Position numbers and translations under genes: made by a program
Notes under the pieces: model-generated
Told to the model about the DNA's origin: nothing
The model's database searches: none
Seen by the model: the letters and a program-made list of their open reading frames with translations, nothing else
NCBI GenBank assembly: GCA_902767455.1
Contig: CACXHH010000160.1
Span: 1-12,827, forward strand
DNA: 12,827 nucleotides
Source of the DNA: an uncultured Eubacteriales bacterium
GTDB taxonomy: Bacteria; Bacillota; Clostridia; Christensenellales; Borkfalkiaceae
Direction: 5' to 3'
Shown: one piece after another, positions 1 through 6,603 of the stretch
Layout of the letters: every line of letters begins with the position of its first letter
How positions within the stretch are numbered: position 1 is the stretch's first letter

Positions 1-27
1 CATGGCGCCGTTTATACTCTTAGACAT
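1..27 (-). CDS. Start of a probable FakA/YloV-type (DAK1/DegV-like) protein, 9 codons only
   Basis: Only the first nine codons are visible (MSKSINGAM), read leftward off the window edge. A good ribosome binding site (GGGAGT at 33-38) lies just before the ATG, and the gene starts 19 bases after the stop of the Asp23-family gene, so the two are almost certainly co-transcribed. In Bacillota the Asp23-like gene yloU is commonly followed by yloV/fakA, which encodes the kinase subunit that phosphorylates fatty acids bound to FakB. Family N-termini often contain a similar 'INGxxF/L' stretch. The start codon is well supported. The FakA identity is inferred from gene order and a few residues only. Confidence 0.5.
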
Positions 28-46
28 TATTTACTCCCGTAATTAT

Positions 47-397
47 TTATAGTTTAACGCCCTTTACGTTGACGTTCACGCGGTCTACTATCATACCCGT
101 AAACTTTTCAACGTTATATTTAACAGTATTTTTGAGTGTTTCCGCAACGGCGGCAAGAGAAACGCCGAATTTAACGACGACGTACAAATCGAGATTGATC
201 ACGTCACCGTTGGAAACGACTCTTACCCCTTTGCTGAAGGCGTTTTTCGGAACGAGCAAATCGTTAAGATCCTTGACGTCACGACTGAACATTTCAACGA
301 TGCCGTAACAATCCAAAGATATCTGAGAAGCGACTTTCGCTATAGTTTCATCCGATATTGAAATACTACCGTAAATGTTGTTGGTATTTACCGACAT
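47..397 (-). CDS. Asp23/Gls24 family envelope stress response protein (YloU-like)
   Basis: A 116-residue protein of the Asp23/Gls24 family (DUF322). It has the family pattern: an N-terminal 'YGSISISDETIAKVA' segment, then 'VVSNGDVINLDLYVVVKFGVSL', and a C-terminal 'VDRVNVNVKGV' strand. Members are small cytoplasmic or membrane-associated proteins linked to cell-envelope homeostasis; the YloU branch typically sits beside yloV/fakA. An in-frame ATG 57 bases upstream would add 19 residues, but the start at 397 is preferred: it has a strong AAAGGAGAG site 8-10 bases ahead and begins at the conserved part of the family. It diverges from rpmB, an arrangement related to the rpmB-yloU-yloV cluster of Bacillus. 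Molecular function is not known in detail. Confidence 0.85.
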   Translation of the reverse strand: MSVNTNNIYGSISISDETIAKVASQISLDCYGIVEMFSRDVKDLNDLLVPKNAFSKGVRVVSNGDVINLDLYVVVKFGVSLAAVAETLKNTVKYNVEKFTGMIVDRVNVNVKGVKL

Positions 398-405
398 ACG
401 ATCTG

Positions 406-414
406 CTCTCCTTT
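406..414 (-). promoter_or_regulatory. Ribosome binding site deciding the Asp23-family start
   Basis: On the minus strand this reads AAAGGAGAG, about 8 bases before the ATG at 397. It lies inside the longer open reading frame that begins at 454, which argues for the downstream start. Confidence 0.75.
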
Positions 415-422
415 TTTTATTT

Positions 423-451
423 ATTTTACTACAAGACGATATATTTTGCAA
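423..451 (-). promoter_or_regulatory. Candidate sigma-A promoter for the Asp23-family/fakA unit
   Basis: On the minus strand there is a -35 TTGCAA (446-451), a 17-base spacer and a -10 TAAAAT (423-428). Initiation would fall near 416, only a few bases upstream of the ribosome binding site, giving a very short leader. It is a sequence match only. Confidence 0.5.
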
Positions 452-467
452 CAATTTTCAACTTTGA

Positions 468-487
468 TTTGGCTTTTTGCCGCCAAA
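468..487. repeat. Inverted repeat TTTGGC-N8-GCCAAA between divergent promoters
   Basis: Two perfect 6-base arms flank an 8-base centre in the region between the divergent Asp23-family and rpmB promoters. It could be an operator or an incidental hairpin; no regulator is encoded nearby. Confidence 0.3.
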
Positions 488-542
488 GAGAGAAGTTTTT
501 TAAAAAAAATAGCATAAAATAAAAAAAATCCTTTAAAATAGC

Positions 543-571
543 TTGCGTTTTTTTCAATATAATGTTATATT
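543..571 (+). promoter_or_regulatory. Candidate sigma-A promoter of rpmB with A-tract upstream region
   Basis: A -35 TTGCGT (543-548), 17-base spacer and -10 TATATT (566-571) stand 41 bases before the rpmB start. Runs of A at 502-509, 516-519, 521-528 and 535-538 lie directly upstream, resembling the UP elements of ribosomal protein and rRNA promoters. A perfect TATAAT at 558-563 has no suitable -35 partner at normal spacing, but could be used with an UP element. Confidence 0.5.
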
Positions 572-611
572 AGATAAGCTGAATTCTAAAAAATGCGTGG
601 AGGTGTTTAAT

Positions 612-800
612 ATGTCAAGAGTTTGCAGCGTATGCGGAAAGGGTAAATTGAGCGGAAATCTCGTCAGCCACTCCAACCGTAAAACACCACGCTCTTACAG
701 TGCTAACGTACAGAAGGTAAAAGTCGTTAAAGACGGCGTAGTTACCAAGCAATACGTTTGTGCGCGTTGTCTTAAGAGCAACAGCATTGAAAGAGCGTAA
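612..800 (+). CDS. rpmB: 50S ribosomal protein L28 (bL28)
   Basis: A 62-residue protein of the large ribosomal subunit. It begins MSRVCSVCGKGKLSGNLVSH, continues with the family core 'NRKTPRSYSANVQKVKV' and ends with a VCARC strand. Cysteine pairs C5/C8 and C50/C53 form the zinc-binding (C+) type of bL28. The start at 612 is chosen over an upstream in-frame start at 543 because GGAGGTG sits 6-8 bases ahead and the family begins at this Met. It is transcribed alone, divergent from the Asp23-family gene, and is followed by strong terminators. Confidence 0.97.
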   Translation: MSRVCSVCGKGKLSGNLVSHSNRKTPRSYSANVQKVKVVKDGVVTKQYVCARCLKSNSIERA

Positions 801-809
801 GCGGTCTTC

Positions 810-845
810 AGGTCACCCACGTATTTTGGTTGACCTTTTCTTTTT
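810..845 (+). terminator. Rho-independent terminator after rpmB
   Basis: The arms AGGTCA-CC (810-818) and GG-TGACCT (828-836) pair with one C/T mismatch, and TTTTCTTTTT follows (836-845). It starts 9 bases after the rpmB stop. Confidence 0.75.
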
Positions 846-885
846 AAAAAACAGAGCGGCTTTTAAATAAAAGTCGCCCTTTTTT
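846..885. terminator. Bidirectional terminator between rpmB and folA
   Basis: A 9-bp hairpin (856-864 with 869-877, including one G-T pair, loop AAAT) has six T residues on its right (880-885) and six A residues on its left (846-851). It can therefore terminate rightward transcription from rpmB and leftward transcription from folA, whose stop is at 918. Confidence 0.75.
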
Positions 886-917
886 CTTTAAGTAAAAACA
901 GATATTGAATTTAAACA

Positions 918-1436
918 CTAAACCGTTTGATCCGTTCCGAATTTTTTCGGAGCGGAATTTTTGTAAACGGTAAAAGTAAGTTTGTAACCGTTTACGGAAG
1001 TCAATTCGTCAACGACGGTATAACTCCAGTTTGAAAGCTTATCGAGATCGTCGAAGAACACTTCGGCGCCGCCGTCGGCGTCGACCTTGGTGATATAAGC
1101 TTCGTCGCAGTAAGGATACATAGTCCTGTAAAACATCGCGCCGCCGATAACGAAAACGTCGTTATCATCGTAGTTTTCAAGCGTTTTGAAAAGCTCGTCG
1201 AGCGTGTGTACGACGATACAGCCATCCGGTTCTTTGTCAGCGGGCGCAAGAACTATATTCACGCGGTTTTTAAGCGGTTTTCCGCCCGGGAACGAGAGCA
1301 GGGTGTTATAGCCCATGCAAACGACTTTTTCAAGCGTTTTCGCCCGAAAATACTTCATGTCTTCGGGAAGCTCGAAAAGCAACCCGTTTCTCTTGCCGAT
1401 GCCCCAGTTTTTATCGACGGCAACGATAAGTTTCAT
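918..1436 (-). CDS. folA: Dihydrofolate reductase
   Basis: A 172-residue enzyme that reduces dihydrofolate to tetrahydrofolate with NADPH. Visible family features are the start MKLIVAVDKNWGIG, the catalytic acidic residue in 'LPEDMKYF' (D26), the cofactor-binding stretch 'VVCMGYNTLLSFPGGKPLKNR', and the 'VFVIGGAMFY' glycine pair before 'ITKV'. The Arg usual in MGR-type motifs is Tyr here, as I recall from clostridial relatives. About 13 residues of tail follow the last family strand. The gene overlaps the end of thyA by one base (TAATG), with its GGAGG ribosome binding site (1447-1451) inside thyA. The two thus work as a coupled dTMP/folate recycling pair. It is the last gene of the leftward series. 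Confidence 0.95.
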   Translation of the reverse strand: MKLIVAVDKNWGIGKRNGLLFELPEDMKYFRAKTLEKVVCMGYNTLLSFPGGKPLKNRVNIVLAPADKEPDGCIVVHTLDELFKTLENYDDNDVFVIGGAMFYRTMYPYCDEAYITKVDADGGAEVFFDDLDKLSNWSYTVVDELTSVNGYKLTFTVYKNSAPKKFGTDQTV

Positions 1437-2266
1437 TATATCGCGACCTCCAGCTTTTCTTTAAGCGGAGTGCATTTATAGTCGACGAGCTCGAAATCTT
1501 CGACCTTGAAATCGTAAAAGTCTTTTACGTCGCGCTTGATTATAAGTTTAGGCGCTTCGAACTGTTCGTTGTTGAACATGGTCTTTAAAGCGGGGATATG
1601 CCTGTCGTAGATATGCGCATCGGAAATTACGTGGACGAGTTCGCCGACTTTAAGCCCGCTCACCATCGCGAACATCATAAGAAGAACGGAATACTGAACG
1701 ACGTTCCAGTTGTTAGCTACGACCATATCGTTTGAACGCTGGTTTAAAATACCGTTGAGCTTATCGCCGCTCACGTTGAAGGTCATAGAGTAAGCGCAAG
1801 GGTATAAGTGCATCTCGTGAAGGTCGGCGAAATTGTAGATATTCGTCAATATTCTTCTTGACGACGGATTGTTTTTGAGATCGTACAAAACGCGGTCGAC
1901 CTGATCAAAATCGCCTTCTTTATAGTGGTGTTTTACGCCGAGCTGGTAGCCGTACGCTTTACCTATCGAGCCGCTTTCGTCAGCCCAGCTGTCCCATATA
2001 TGAGAGTTGAGATCGTGCACGTTGTTTGACTTTTTCTGCCAGATCCATAATATTTCGTCTACGGCAGACTTGAAAAAGGTCTTTCTTATCGTAAGGATGG
2101 GAAATTCTTTGGTCAGATCGTATCTGTTGACGATACAGAATTTCTTGACGGTATGCGCAGGCGTGCCGTCTTCCCAGTGCGGACGGACGTTCTTATCGGT
2201 ATCCCAGACGCCGTTTTCAATGATATCGGTGCAGTTTTCAATAAAAACCTTATCAGCGTAACTCAT
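1436..2266 (-). CDS. thyA: Thymidylate synthase (B. subtilis ThyA type)
   Basis: A 276-residue enzyme that methylates dUMP to dTMP with methylene-tetrahydrofolate. Visible are 'DGTPAHTV' (33-40), 'ILWIWQKKSNNVHDLN', 'HIWDSWAD', 'GKAYGYQLG', the phosphate-binding 'NPSSRR' (133-138), the catalytic Cys in 'LYPCAYS' (C157), 'QRSNDM' (176-181) and 'DAHIYDRHI'. Residues around the active site (PCAYS rather than PCH; VANNWNV rather than a LGxPFN type) follow the longer Bacillus/Clostridium branch, not the E. coli one. An upstream in-frame start at 2314 would add 16 residues, overlapping sigK by four bases. The Met at 2266 is preferred because AAAGGAG lies 6 bases ahead and homology begins there. It is followed by folA with a one-base overlap. 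Confidence 0.95.
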   Translation of the reverse strand: MSYADKVFIENCTDIIENGVWDTDKNVRPHWEDGTPAHTVKKFCIVNRYDLTKEFPILTIRKTFFKSAVDEILWIWQKKSNNVHDLNSHIWDSWADESGSIGKAYGYQLGVKHHYKEGDFDQVDRVLYDLKNNPSSRRILTNIYNFADLHEMHLYPCAYSMTFNVSGDKLNGILNQRSNDMVVANNWNVVQYSVLLMMFAMVSGLKVGELVHVISDAHIYDRHIPALKTMFNNEQFEAPKLIIKRDVKDFYDFKVEDFELVDYKCTPLKEKLEVAI

Positions 2267-2272
2267 ATTTTT

Positions 2273-2279
2273 CTCCTTT
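2273..2279 (-). promoter_or_regulatory. Ribosome binding site deciding the thyA start
   Basis: AAAGGAG on the minus strand, 6 bases before the ATG at 2266. It supports the shorter ThyA over a start at 2314. Confidence 0.8.
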
Positions 2280-2310
2280 TCGTATAAATATATATTTATT
2301 ATTACTTTTT

Positions 2311-3006
2311 TCAAGTAAAATAAAAATCGTTTTCGTTTATCACCGTTCTCAATTTGTCGATGGATTTTTTCTCTATTCTTGAAATATAAGAACGTGATAT
2401 TTTCATAAGCGACGCGACTTCGCGTTGAGCAAGCGGCGCTCCGCCGTTAAGACCGTACCTTAAAACGAGAACACGGTATTCTCTTTCAGACAGATTATCT
2501 CGTAAAAAACGCATGAATTTTCCGCTCTGAATAGTCTTTTCGACCTTCTGTAAGACGTTTTCGTCGTCGGCGAGAAGATCTATAAGCGTCAGTTCGTTTC
2601 CGTCCTTATCGGCGCCTACGACGTCCGATAAAGAAACGGTGTTCCTGTACTTTTTTGAAGATCTCAAAAGCATCAGGATCTCGTTTTCGATACATCTTGC
2701 CGTGTAAGTCGCAAGCTGTGAGCCCTTGTCTTCGTTGAAGGTGTCTATCGCCTTGATGAGCCCTATCGTGCCGACGGATATCAGGTCGTCGTTTTCGTAA
2801 GATCCCTGATACTTTTTGACGACGTGAGCAACAAGTCGAAGGTTATGCGATATAAGCTTTTCGCGTGCAACTTTGTCGCCGTTTCTGCAAGCGTCGAGAA
2901 GCTTCTTCTCTTCGTCTTTGCTTAAAGGTTTGGGAAAAGTATCTCCGGCGATCGCCGAACAAAAGAAGATACATTTCCCTATAATATAAGCCAAAAACTC
3001 AAACAT
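2311..3006 (-). CDS. sigK: RNA polymerase sporulation sigma factor SigK, with pro-sequence
   Basis: A 231-residue sigma-70 family factor; SigK directs late mother-cell transcription (spore coat and maturation genes). Residues 1-20 are hydrophobic and resemble the membrane-binding pro-sequence that SpoIVFB cleaves in Bacillus, followed by 'FPKPLSKDEEKK', which aligns with the start of mature SigK. Region 2 is seen in 'LISHNLRLVAHVVKKY' and 'DLISVGTIGLIKAID', with core binding and -10 recognition through 'YTARCIENEILMLLR' (101-115). Region 4.2 is the helix-turn-helix 'QREVASLMKISRSYISRIE' (194-212). The reading frame is unbroken, so there is no skin-type insertion. The start has AAGGA 9 bases ahead. 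It lies between trhP and thyA with 60- and 44-base gaps. SigE is the closest alternative, but the pro-sequence and FPKPLS favour SigK. Confidence 0.88.
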   Translation of the reverse strand: MFEFLAYIIGKCIFFCSAIAGDTFPKPLSKDEEKKLLDACRNGDKVAREKLISHNLRLVAHVVKKYQGSYENDDLISVGTIGLIKAIDTFNEDKGSQLATYTARCIENEILMLLRSSKKYRNTVSLSDVVGADKDGNELTLIDLLADDENVLQKVEKTIQSGKFMRFLRDNLSEREYRVLVLRYGLNGGAPLAQREVASLMKISRSYISRIEKKSIDKLRTVINENDFYFT

Positions 3007-3024
3007 AAAAATTCGTCCTTATTG

Positions 3025-3053
3025 TATTTATGTTCAAGTTTCCGACATTATTC
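3025..3053 (-). promoter_or_regulatory. Possible SigE-type promoter upstream of sigK
   Basis: On the minus strand GAATAAT (3047-3053), a 14-base gap and CATAAATA (3025-3032) resemble the SigE consensus as I remember it (KMATATT, 14-15 bases, CATACAAT): about 6 of 7 and 5 of 8 positions. SigE-dependent transcription of sigK is known in Bacillus. Against it, initiation would fall near 3018, at or within the ribosome binding site. Tentative. Confidence 0.3.
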
Positions 3054-3066
3054 GACGGATTTCGCT

Positions 3067-4293
3067 TTAAGGGCGGTTTTTCCTTAAAATATCGCCCACG
3101 TGAAGCTCCACGTCCGTTTTAAGATACAGCTTTTGCTGAACGAATTTGGCGTCGGAAACTGGCTGACCTTCTTCGTTTTTAAGCCCCGAAACGGGAATTA
3201 AAGCGTTGAGATAAGAGTAAGGCGTCAATACTTCGAGAACTTCGCCTTCGGCAAACCTGTTTCTCATCTCTATTTCGGCGGTATGCGTTTTTATATCGTA
3301 ATTAAGGACTACGGCGGCGAAAGTTCTGTCACCTGCCGATTGCGAATCGTCGTAATTGACCGTTTCGGAGTTGTTTCCGAAAGCGTAAGCCTTGGTGAAA
3401 GCTCGGTGGTTGGTATTTAATAGTTCTTTTTCGTACAGGGTTTCGTCTTTATACGCGGAGCCGCGCGCCTTCAAGGCGTCGAAAGCTCTTCTGTACGCGT
3501 TTACGACGGTCGCGAGATAATACTCGCTCTTCATACGCCCTTCGATCTTGAAGGAAAACACGCCCGCTTGAGCCATTTTATCAAGCTCGGATATCATATT
3601 GAGATCTTTGCTGTTTAAAACGTAAGTGCCGCGTTCGTCCTGGCTTACGTCGTACCACTCGCCGTCGGACTTTTTCTCGCGGAGCGAATAGTTCCATCTG
3701 CACGCCTGAACGCACTCGCCGCGGTTGGAGCTTCTACCCGAAAAATAATCCGACAAAAGACATCTTCCGCTGTAAGCTATGCACATAGCGCCGTGGCAAA
3801 AGGCTTCGAGCTCGACGGTTTTCGGTAAAAAATCTCTTATTTCGGCGATTTCGTCAAGCGAAAGTTCTCTTGCGAGAATAATTCTTCCCGCGCCTTGATC
3901 TGCCCAAAACTTCGCCGAATACTTGTTTAAAGTGTTGGCTTGCGTAGAAACGTGAACGCACAAAGCGGGAGCCGACTTTCTTGCAACGGAAAACACCCCG
4001 GGATCGGACACGATCACCGCGTCGACGCCTATACTTTCAAGAAAGCGGAAGTAATCGGGAAGCTTGTCGAAATCGGAATTTTTGGCGTAAATATTGACAG
4101 TGACGTAAAGCTTTTTATCTCTTTCGTGGCAATATTTAACGGCAAGAGAAAGTTCTTCGTCCGAAAAGTTATCCGTAAACGAACGGAGCGAAAAATTCTT
4201 TCCTCCGACGTATACGGCGTCCGCGCCGAAGTAAATTGCCGTTTTAAGTTTTTGAAAGTTGCCGGCAGGGGCTAAAAGTTCAGTATTTATCAT
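3067..4293 (-). CDS. trhP: U32 family protein, probable tRNA uridine-34 hydroxylation enzyme TrhP (YrrO-like)
   Basis: A 408-residue member of the U32 'peptidase' family. Its characterised relatives in tRNA biology (TrhP of E. coli, YrrN/YrrO of Bacillus) help make 5-hydroxyuridine at wobble position 34 using prephenate, and need an iron-sulfur cluster. It starts MINTELLAPAGNFQKLKTAI, and the signature region 161-201 contains 'FCHGAMCIAYSGRCLLSDY' and the downstream CVQAC motif. Cysteines 171, 178, 194 and 198 are at the positions expected for cluster ligands; C166 is an extra one. 'FKIEGRMKSEYY' is another family block. A C-terminal beta-rich part (about 320-408) matches the longer YrrO form. 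Its start overlaps the trmR-like stop by four bases (ATGA) and has no good ribosome binding site, so translation is probably coupled. The pairing with a TrmR-like enzyme strongly supports the tRNA role over collagenase-like protease activity. Confidence 0.8.
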   Translation of the reverse strand: MINTELLAPAGNFQKLKTAIYFGADAVYVGGKNFSLRSFTDNFSDEELSLAVKYCHERDKKLYVTVNIYAKNSDFDKLPDYFRFLESIGVDAVIVSDPGVFSVARKSAPALCVHVSTQANTLNKYSAKFWADQGAGRIILARELSLDEIAEIRDFLPKTVELEAFCHGAMCIAYSGRCLLSDYFSGRSSNRGECVQACRWNYSLREKKSDGEWYDVSQDERGTYVLNSKDLNMISELDKMAQAGVFSFKIEGRMKSEYYLATVVNAYRRAFDALKARGSAYKDETLYEKELLNTNHRAFTKAYAFGNNSETVNYDDSQSAGDRTFAAVVLNYDIKTHTAEIEMRNRFAEGEVLEVLTPYSYLNALIPVSGLKNEEGQPVSDAKFVQQKLYLKTDVELHVGDILRKNRP

Positions 4294-4907
4294 CTTTTTT
4301 GTGCAATCAAAATTCCGTCGCCTATCTCGTAGACCGAACAGAAAAAGTCATCGTCTGAGATAACGGCGTTTAAAAACCGTCTTAAATTGTTGACGATCGC
4401 GTTGTCGCCGCGCGTATACTTTACGCCGCCGTCGACGTAGCCGCGGAACAAGACGTTATCGGCAAAGAGAACACCGCCTTTTAAAAGTAGCCTTTTCAAG
4501 TCGGGCAGGTAGTCGACGTAACGCGATTTTGCGCCGTCGAGAAATATAAAATCGAAGCGCGCGTCGGTAAAATTGAGAAAATCTCCAGCGTCGCCGTGCC
4601 GACATGTCACCCTGTCGCTCAAACCGAATAATTCAAAGTTTTTCAAGGCTTCGTTATAAGACGTTTCGTCCGTTTCTATCGTCGTAAGTTTTGCCTTTTC
4701 GCAAGTTGACAACATAGCGATACCGCTTATACCCGTTGCCGTGCCTATTTCAAGTATTTTATCGGGCGATTTTATTGAAACGTGTAAGATAAGTTCGTTC
4801 AACGACGGCGTTTTAAGCGACGGAATACCTTGGCTGATATATTTCAAGCGAAGCTGTTCAAGTTCTTTCGAGATACGCAGCTTATTTATCTGACTGTATT
4901 TTTCCAT
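4290..4907 (-). CDS. trmR: Class I SAM O-methyltransferase, probable tRNA 5-hydroxyuridine methyltransferase TrmR (YrrM-like)
   Basis: A 205-residue methyltransferase of the catechol O-methyltransferase-like family. The SAM-binding motif is 'ILEIGTATGISG' (51-62), with an acidic ribose-binding residue in 'TIETDE' (E78), the metal/active-site region 'FIFLDGAKSRY' (D124) and 'LFADNVLFRGYV' (D150, N151). In Bacillus the equivalent, YrrM/TrmR, methylates 5-hydroxyuridine-34 to 5-methoxyuridine in several tRNAs. The next gene here encodes the U32 enzyme thought to create the substrate, and the overlap (ATGA) suggests equal expression. The start overlaps the RNase J stop by one base (TAATG), with GGAG 5 bases ahead. 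A small-molecule O-methyltransferase would look similar; the tRNA role rests on gene order. Confidence 0.82.
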   Translation of the reverse strand: MEKYSQINKLRISKELEQLRLKYISQGIPSLKTPSLNELILHVSIKSPDKILEIGTATGISGIAMLSTCEKAKLTTIETDETSYNEALKNFELFGLSDRVTCRHGDAGDFLNFTDARFDFIFLDGAKSRYVDYLPDLKRLLLKGGVLFADNVLFRGYVDGGVKYTRGDNAIVNNLRRFLNAVISDDDFFCSVYEIGDGILIAQKR

Positions 4908-6559
4908 TAGATCTCCGTAATAACGGGTATGATCATCGGGTTATTCTTGGTCTTTTTCATAACGTAATTGCGAACGCTCGAACGAAGCTTCTTCTTTATC
5001 TCGCGCGTGTCGCCTATCGCTTTAAGATCGTAAGACGCGAGAGTTCTTTCGATGATCTCGATAATATCGTCAGTCTGCCCGTCGCTTAAGGTTATGCCTT
5101 TAAAGATGAGATCGGGGCGTTGGAGCACCGTTCCGTTTTCGCTCGAAATACAGCAAACAGGGATAATGAGCCCGTCGCCGCCGAGATGAACGCGGTCGCG
5201 GATGGTCGCGTCGTCATCGTCGATATAAAGCCCGTCGACAAATCGCGAGCCCGCCTGAAAGCGTTCGGCCTTTTTGATCGATTTCGGCGTTACTTCAACG
5301 GTGTCTCCTATTTCGGCGATCATCATTTCGCTGTCCTTCATGCCCATTTCTCTGGCAAGTTTGACGTGTTTTTTCAGGTGACGGTATTCGCCGTGAACGG
5401 GAATAAAGAATTTGGGCTTTAAAAGCGAGTGAAAAATCTTTATCTCTTCCTGACATGCGTGCCCCGAAACGTGAACTTTTTCTATCGAATCGTAAACGAC
5501 TTCGGCGCCTTTTTTATAAAGATTATTTATAACCGAATATATACTTTTTTCGTTGCCCGGGATAGGTGAAGCAGAAATGATTATCGTGTCGTTATCGGAA
5601 ATTTTAACTTGCGGATAATCGTCGGCGGTCATTCTCGTCAAAGCGCTCATAGGTTCGCCTTGAGAGCCTGTGCAGATGATAACGAGATCTTTATCGGCGT
5701 AATTCTTTATCTTTTCAATGTCTATAAGGGTGTTTTCGGGAACTTTCAGCTCTCCCGCGCCTTTCGCCGCTTCCACGACGTTGAGCATACTCCGCCCCGA
5801 TAAAGCGACTTTTCTGCGAAATCTCGACGCGACGTTCAATATCTGCTGTATTCTGTGAACGTTTGACGAAAACGTCGCGATGATGATCCTTCTTTTAAGG
5901 TTGTCCGAAAACAGGTGCTCGAACGTTTGGCGAACTGCCGTTTCGCTTAAAGTATAACCCGTCCTTTCGACGTTCGTCGATTCGCACATCAAAAGGAGAA
6001 CGCCCTTTTTGCCTATTTCGGAAAGCCTTGAAAGATCTATAATCTCTCCGCTTATAGGCGTTAAGTCTATCTTGAAGTCGCCCGAGTGAACGACGACGCC
6101 TACGGGAGTGGTTATTGCCAGCGCGCAAGAGCCCGAGATGGAGTGATTTACGTGGATAAATTCGACTGAAAACACGCCTAAATTGATTCTGTCACGCTCT
6201 TTGACGACTTTTAGTTTGGCGCTCGGCAGTTTAAACTCTTTGAGTTTTGCCGAAAGAAGCGCTATCGTCATTTTAGTTCCGTAAACGGGAACGTTGATAT
6301 CTTTGAGAAGGTATGGAACGGAGCCGATATGGTCTTCGTGTCCGTGCGTCAAAACTATGCCTTTGATCTTTTCTTTATTCTGAATAAGATAGGTGGCGTC
6401 GGGAATAACGATATCCACGCCCGGCATGTCCTGCGAAGGGAAGGTAAGCCCTGCGTCGATAACGATGATATCGTGCCCGAACTCGAGCGCCGTCATGTTT
6501 TTACCGATTTCGCCTACACCGCCTAAAAAGCGAATTTTTAAGTTGTTTTTTTTCTTCAT
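4907..6559 (-). CDS. rnj: Ribonuclease J
   Basis: A 550-residue RNase J, a metallo-beta-lactamase/beta-CASP nuclease with 5'-exonuclease and endonuclease activity in mRNA decay and rRNA processing. Metal ligands are visible in 'THGHEDHIG' (H72, H74, D76, H77), H139 in 'VNHS' and D161 in 'HSGDFKID'. The beta-CASP part shows 'MCESTNVERTGYT', 'IATFSSNVHRIQQI', 'CTGSQGEPMSALTRM' and 'HVSGHACQEE', then 'FIPVHGEYRHLKKH'. The C-terminal RNase J-specific domain is complete to 'NNPMIIPVITEI'. Length is typical. The ATG at 6559 has AAAGGAAG close ahead (3-5 bases). It is the first gene of the leftward series; no strong promoter is seen between it and the valS terminator, so read-through from valS may contribute. 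Whether it is RNase J1 or J2 cannot be told. Confidence 0.96.
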   Translation of the reverse strand: MKKKNNLKIRFLGGVGEIGKNMTALEFGHDIIVIDAGLTFPSQDMPGVDIVIPDATYLIQNKEKIKGIVLTHGHEDHIGSVPYLLKDINVPVYGTKMTIALLSAKLKEFKLPSAKLKVVKERDRINLGVFSVEFIHVNHSISGSCALAITTPVGVVVHSGDFKIDLTPISGEIIDLSRLSEIGKKGVLLLMCESTNVERTGYTLSETAVRQTFEHLFSDNLKRRIIIATFSSNVHRIQQILNVASRFRRKVALSGRSMLNVVEAAKGAGELKVPENTLIDIEKIKNYADKDLVIICTGSQGEPMSALTRMTADDYPQVKISDNDTIIISASPIPGNEKSIYSVINNLYKKGAEVVYDSIEKVHVSGHACQEEIKIFHSLLKPKFFIPVHGEYRHLKKHVKLAREMGMKDSEMMIAEIGDTVEVTPKSIKKAERFQAGSRFVDGLYIDDDDATIRDRVHLGGDGLIIPVCCISSENGTVLQRPDLIFKGITLSDGQTDDIIEIIERTLASYDLKAIGDTREIKKKLRSSVRNYVMKKTKNNPMIIPVITEI

Positions 6560-6565
6560 TTACTT

Positions 6566-6592
6566 CCTTTGATCAATAATCGATCGCTTTAA
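6566..6592 (-). promoter_or_regulatory. rnj leader segment complementary to the valS terminator arm/loop
   Basis: On the minus strand this leader carries AAGCGATC (6582-6589) and GATCAAAGG (6566-6574); the latter includes part of the RNase J ribosome binding site. The upstream terminator contains CCTTTGATCGCTT (6616-6628), which can pair either with the first (8 bp) or with the second (9 bp). It is a possible alternative structure over the ribosome binding site; function is inferred only. Confidence 0.35.
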
Positions 6593-6603
6593 CTGTATTT
6601 TCC

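Noticed and set aside
398..454. Upstream extension of the Asp23-family gene (19 residues)
   Set aside because: A strong ribosome binding site sits inside the extension just before the Met at 397, and family homology begins there.
558..563. Perfect TATAAT before rpmB
   Set aside because: The region 16-18 bases upstream has no -35-like hexamer, so the TTGCGT/TATATT pair was preferred; an UP-assisted use is not excluded.
2267..2314. Upstream extension of thyA (16 residues) overlapping the sigK stop
   Set aside because: AAAGGAG is positioned for the Met at 2266, and the extra residues have no counterpart in ThyA.
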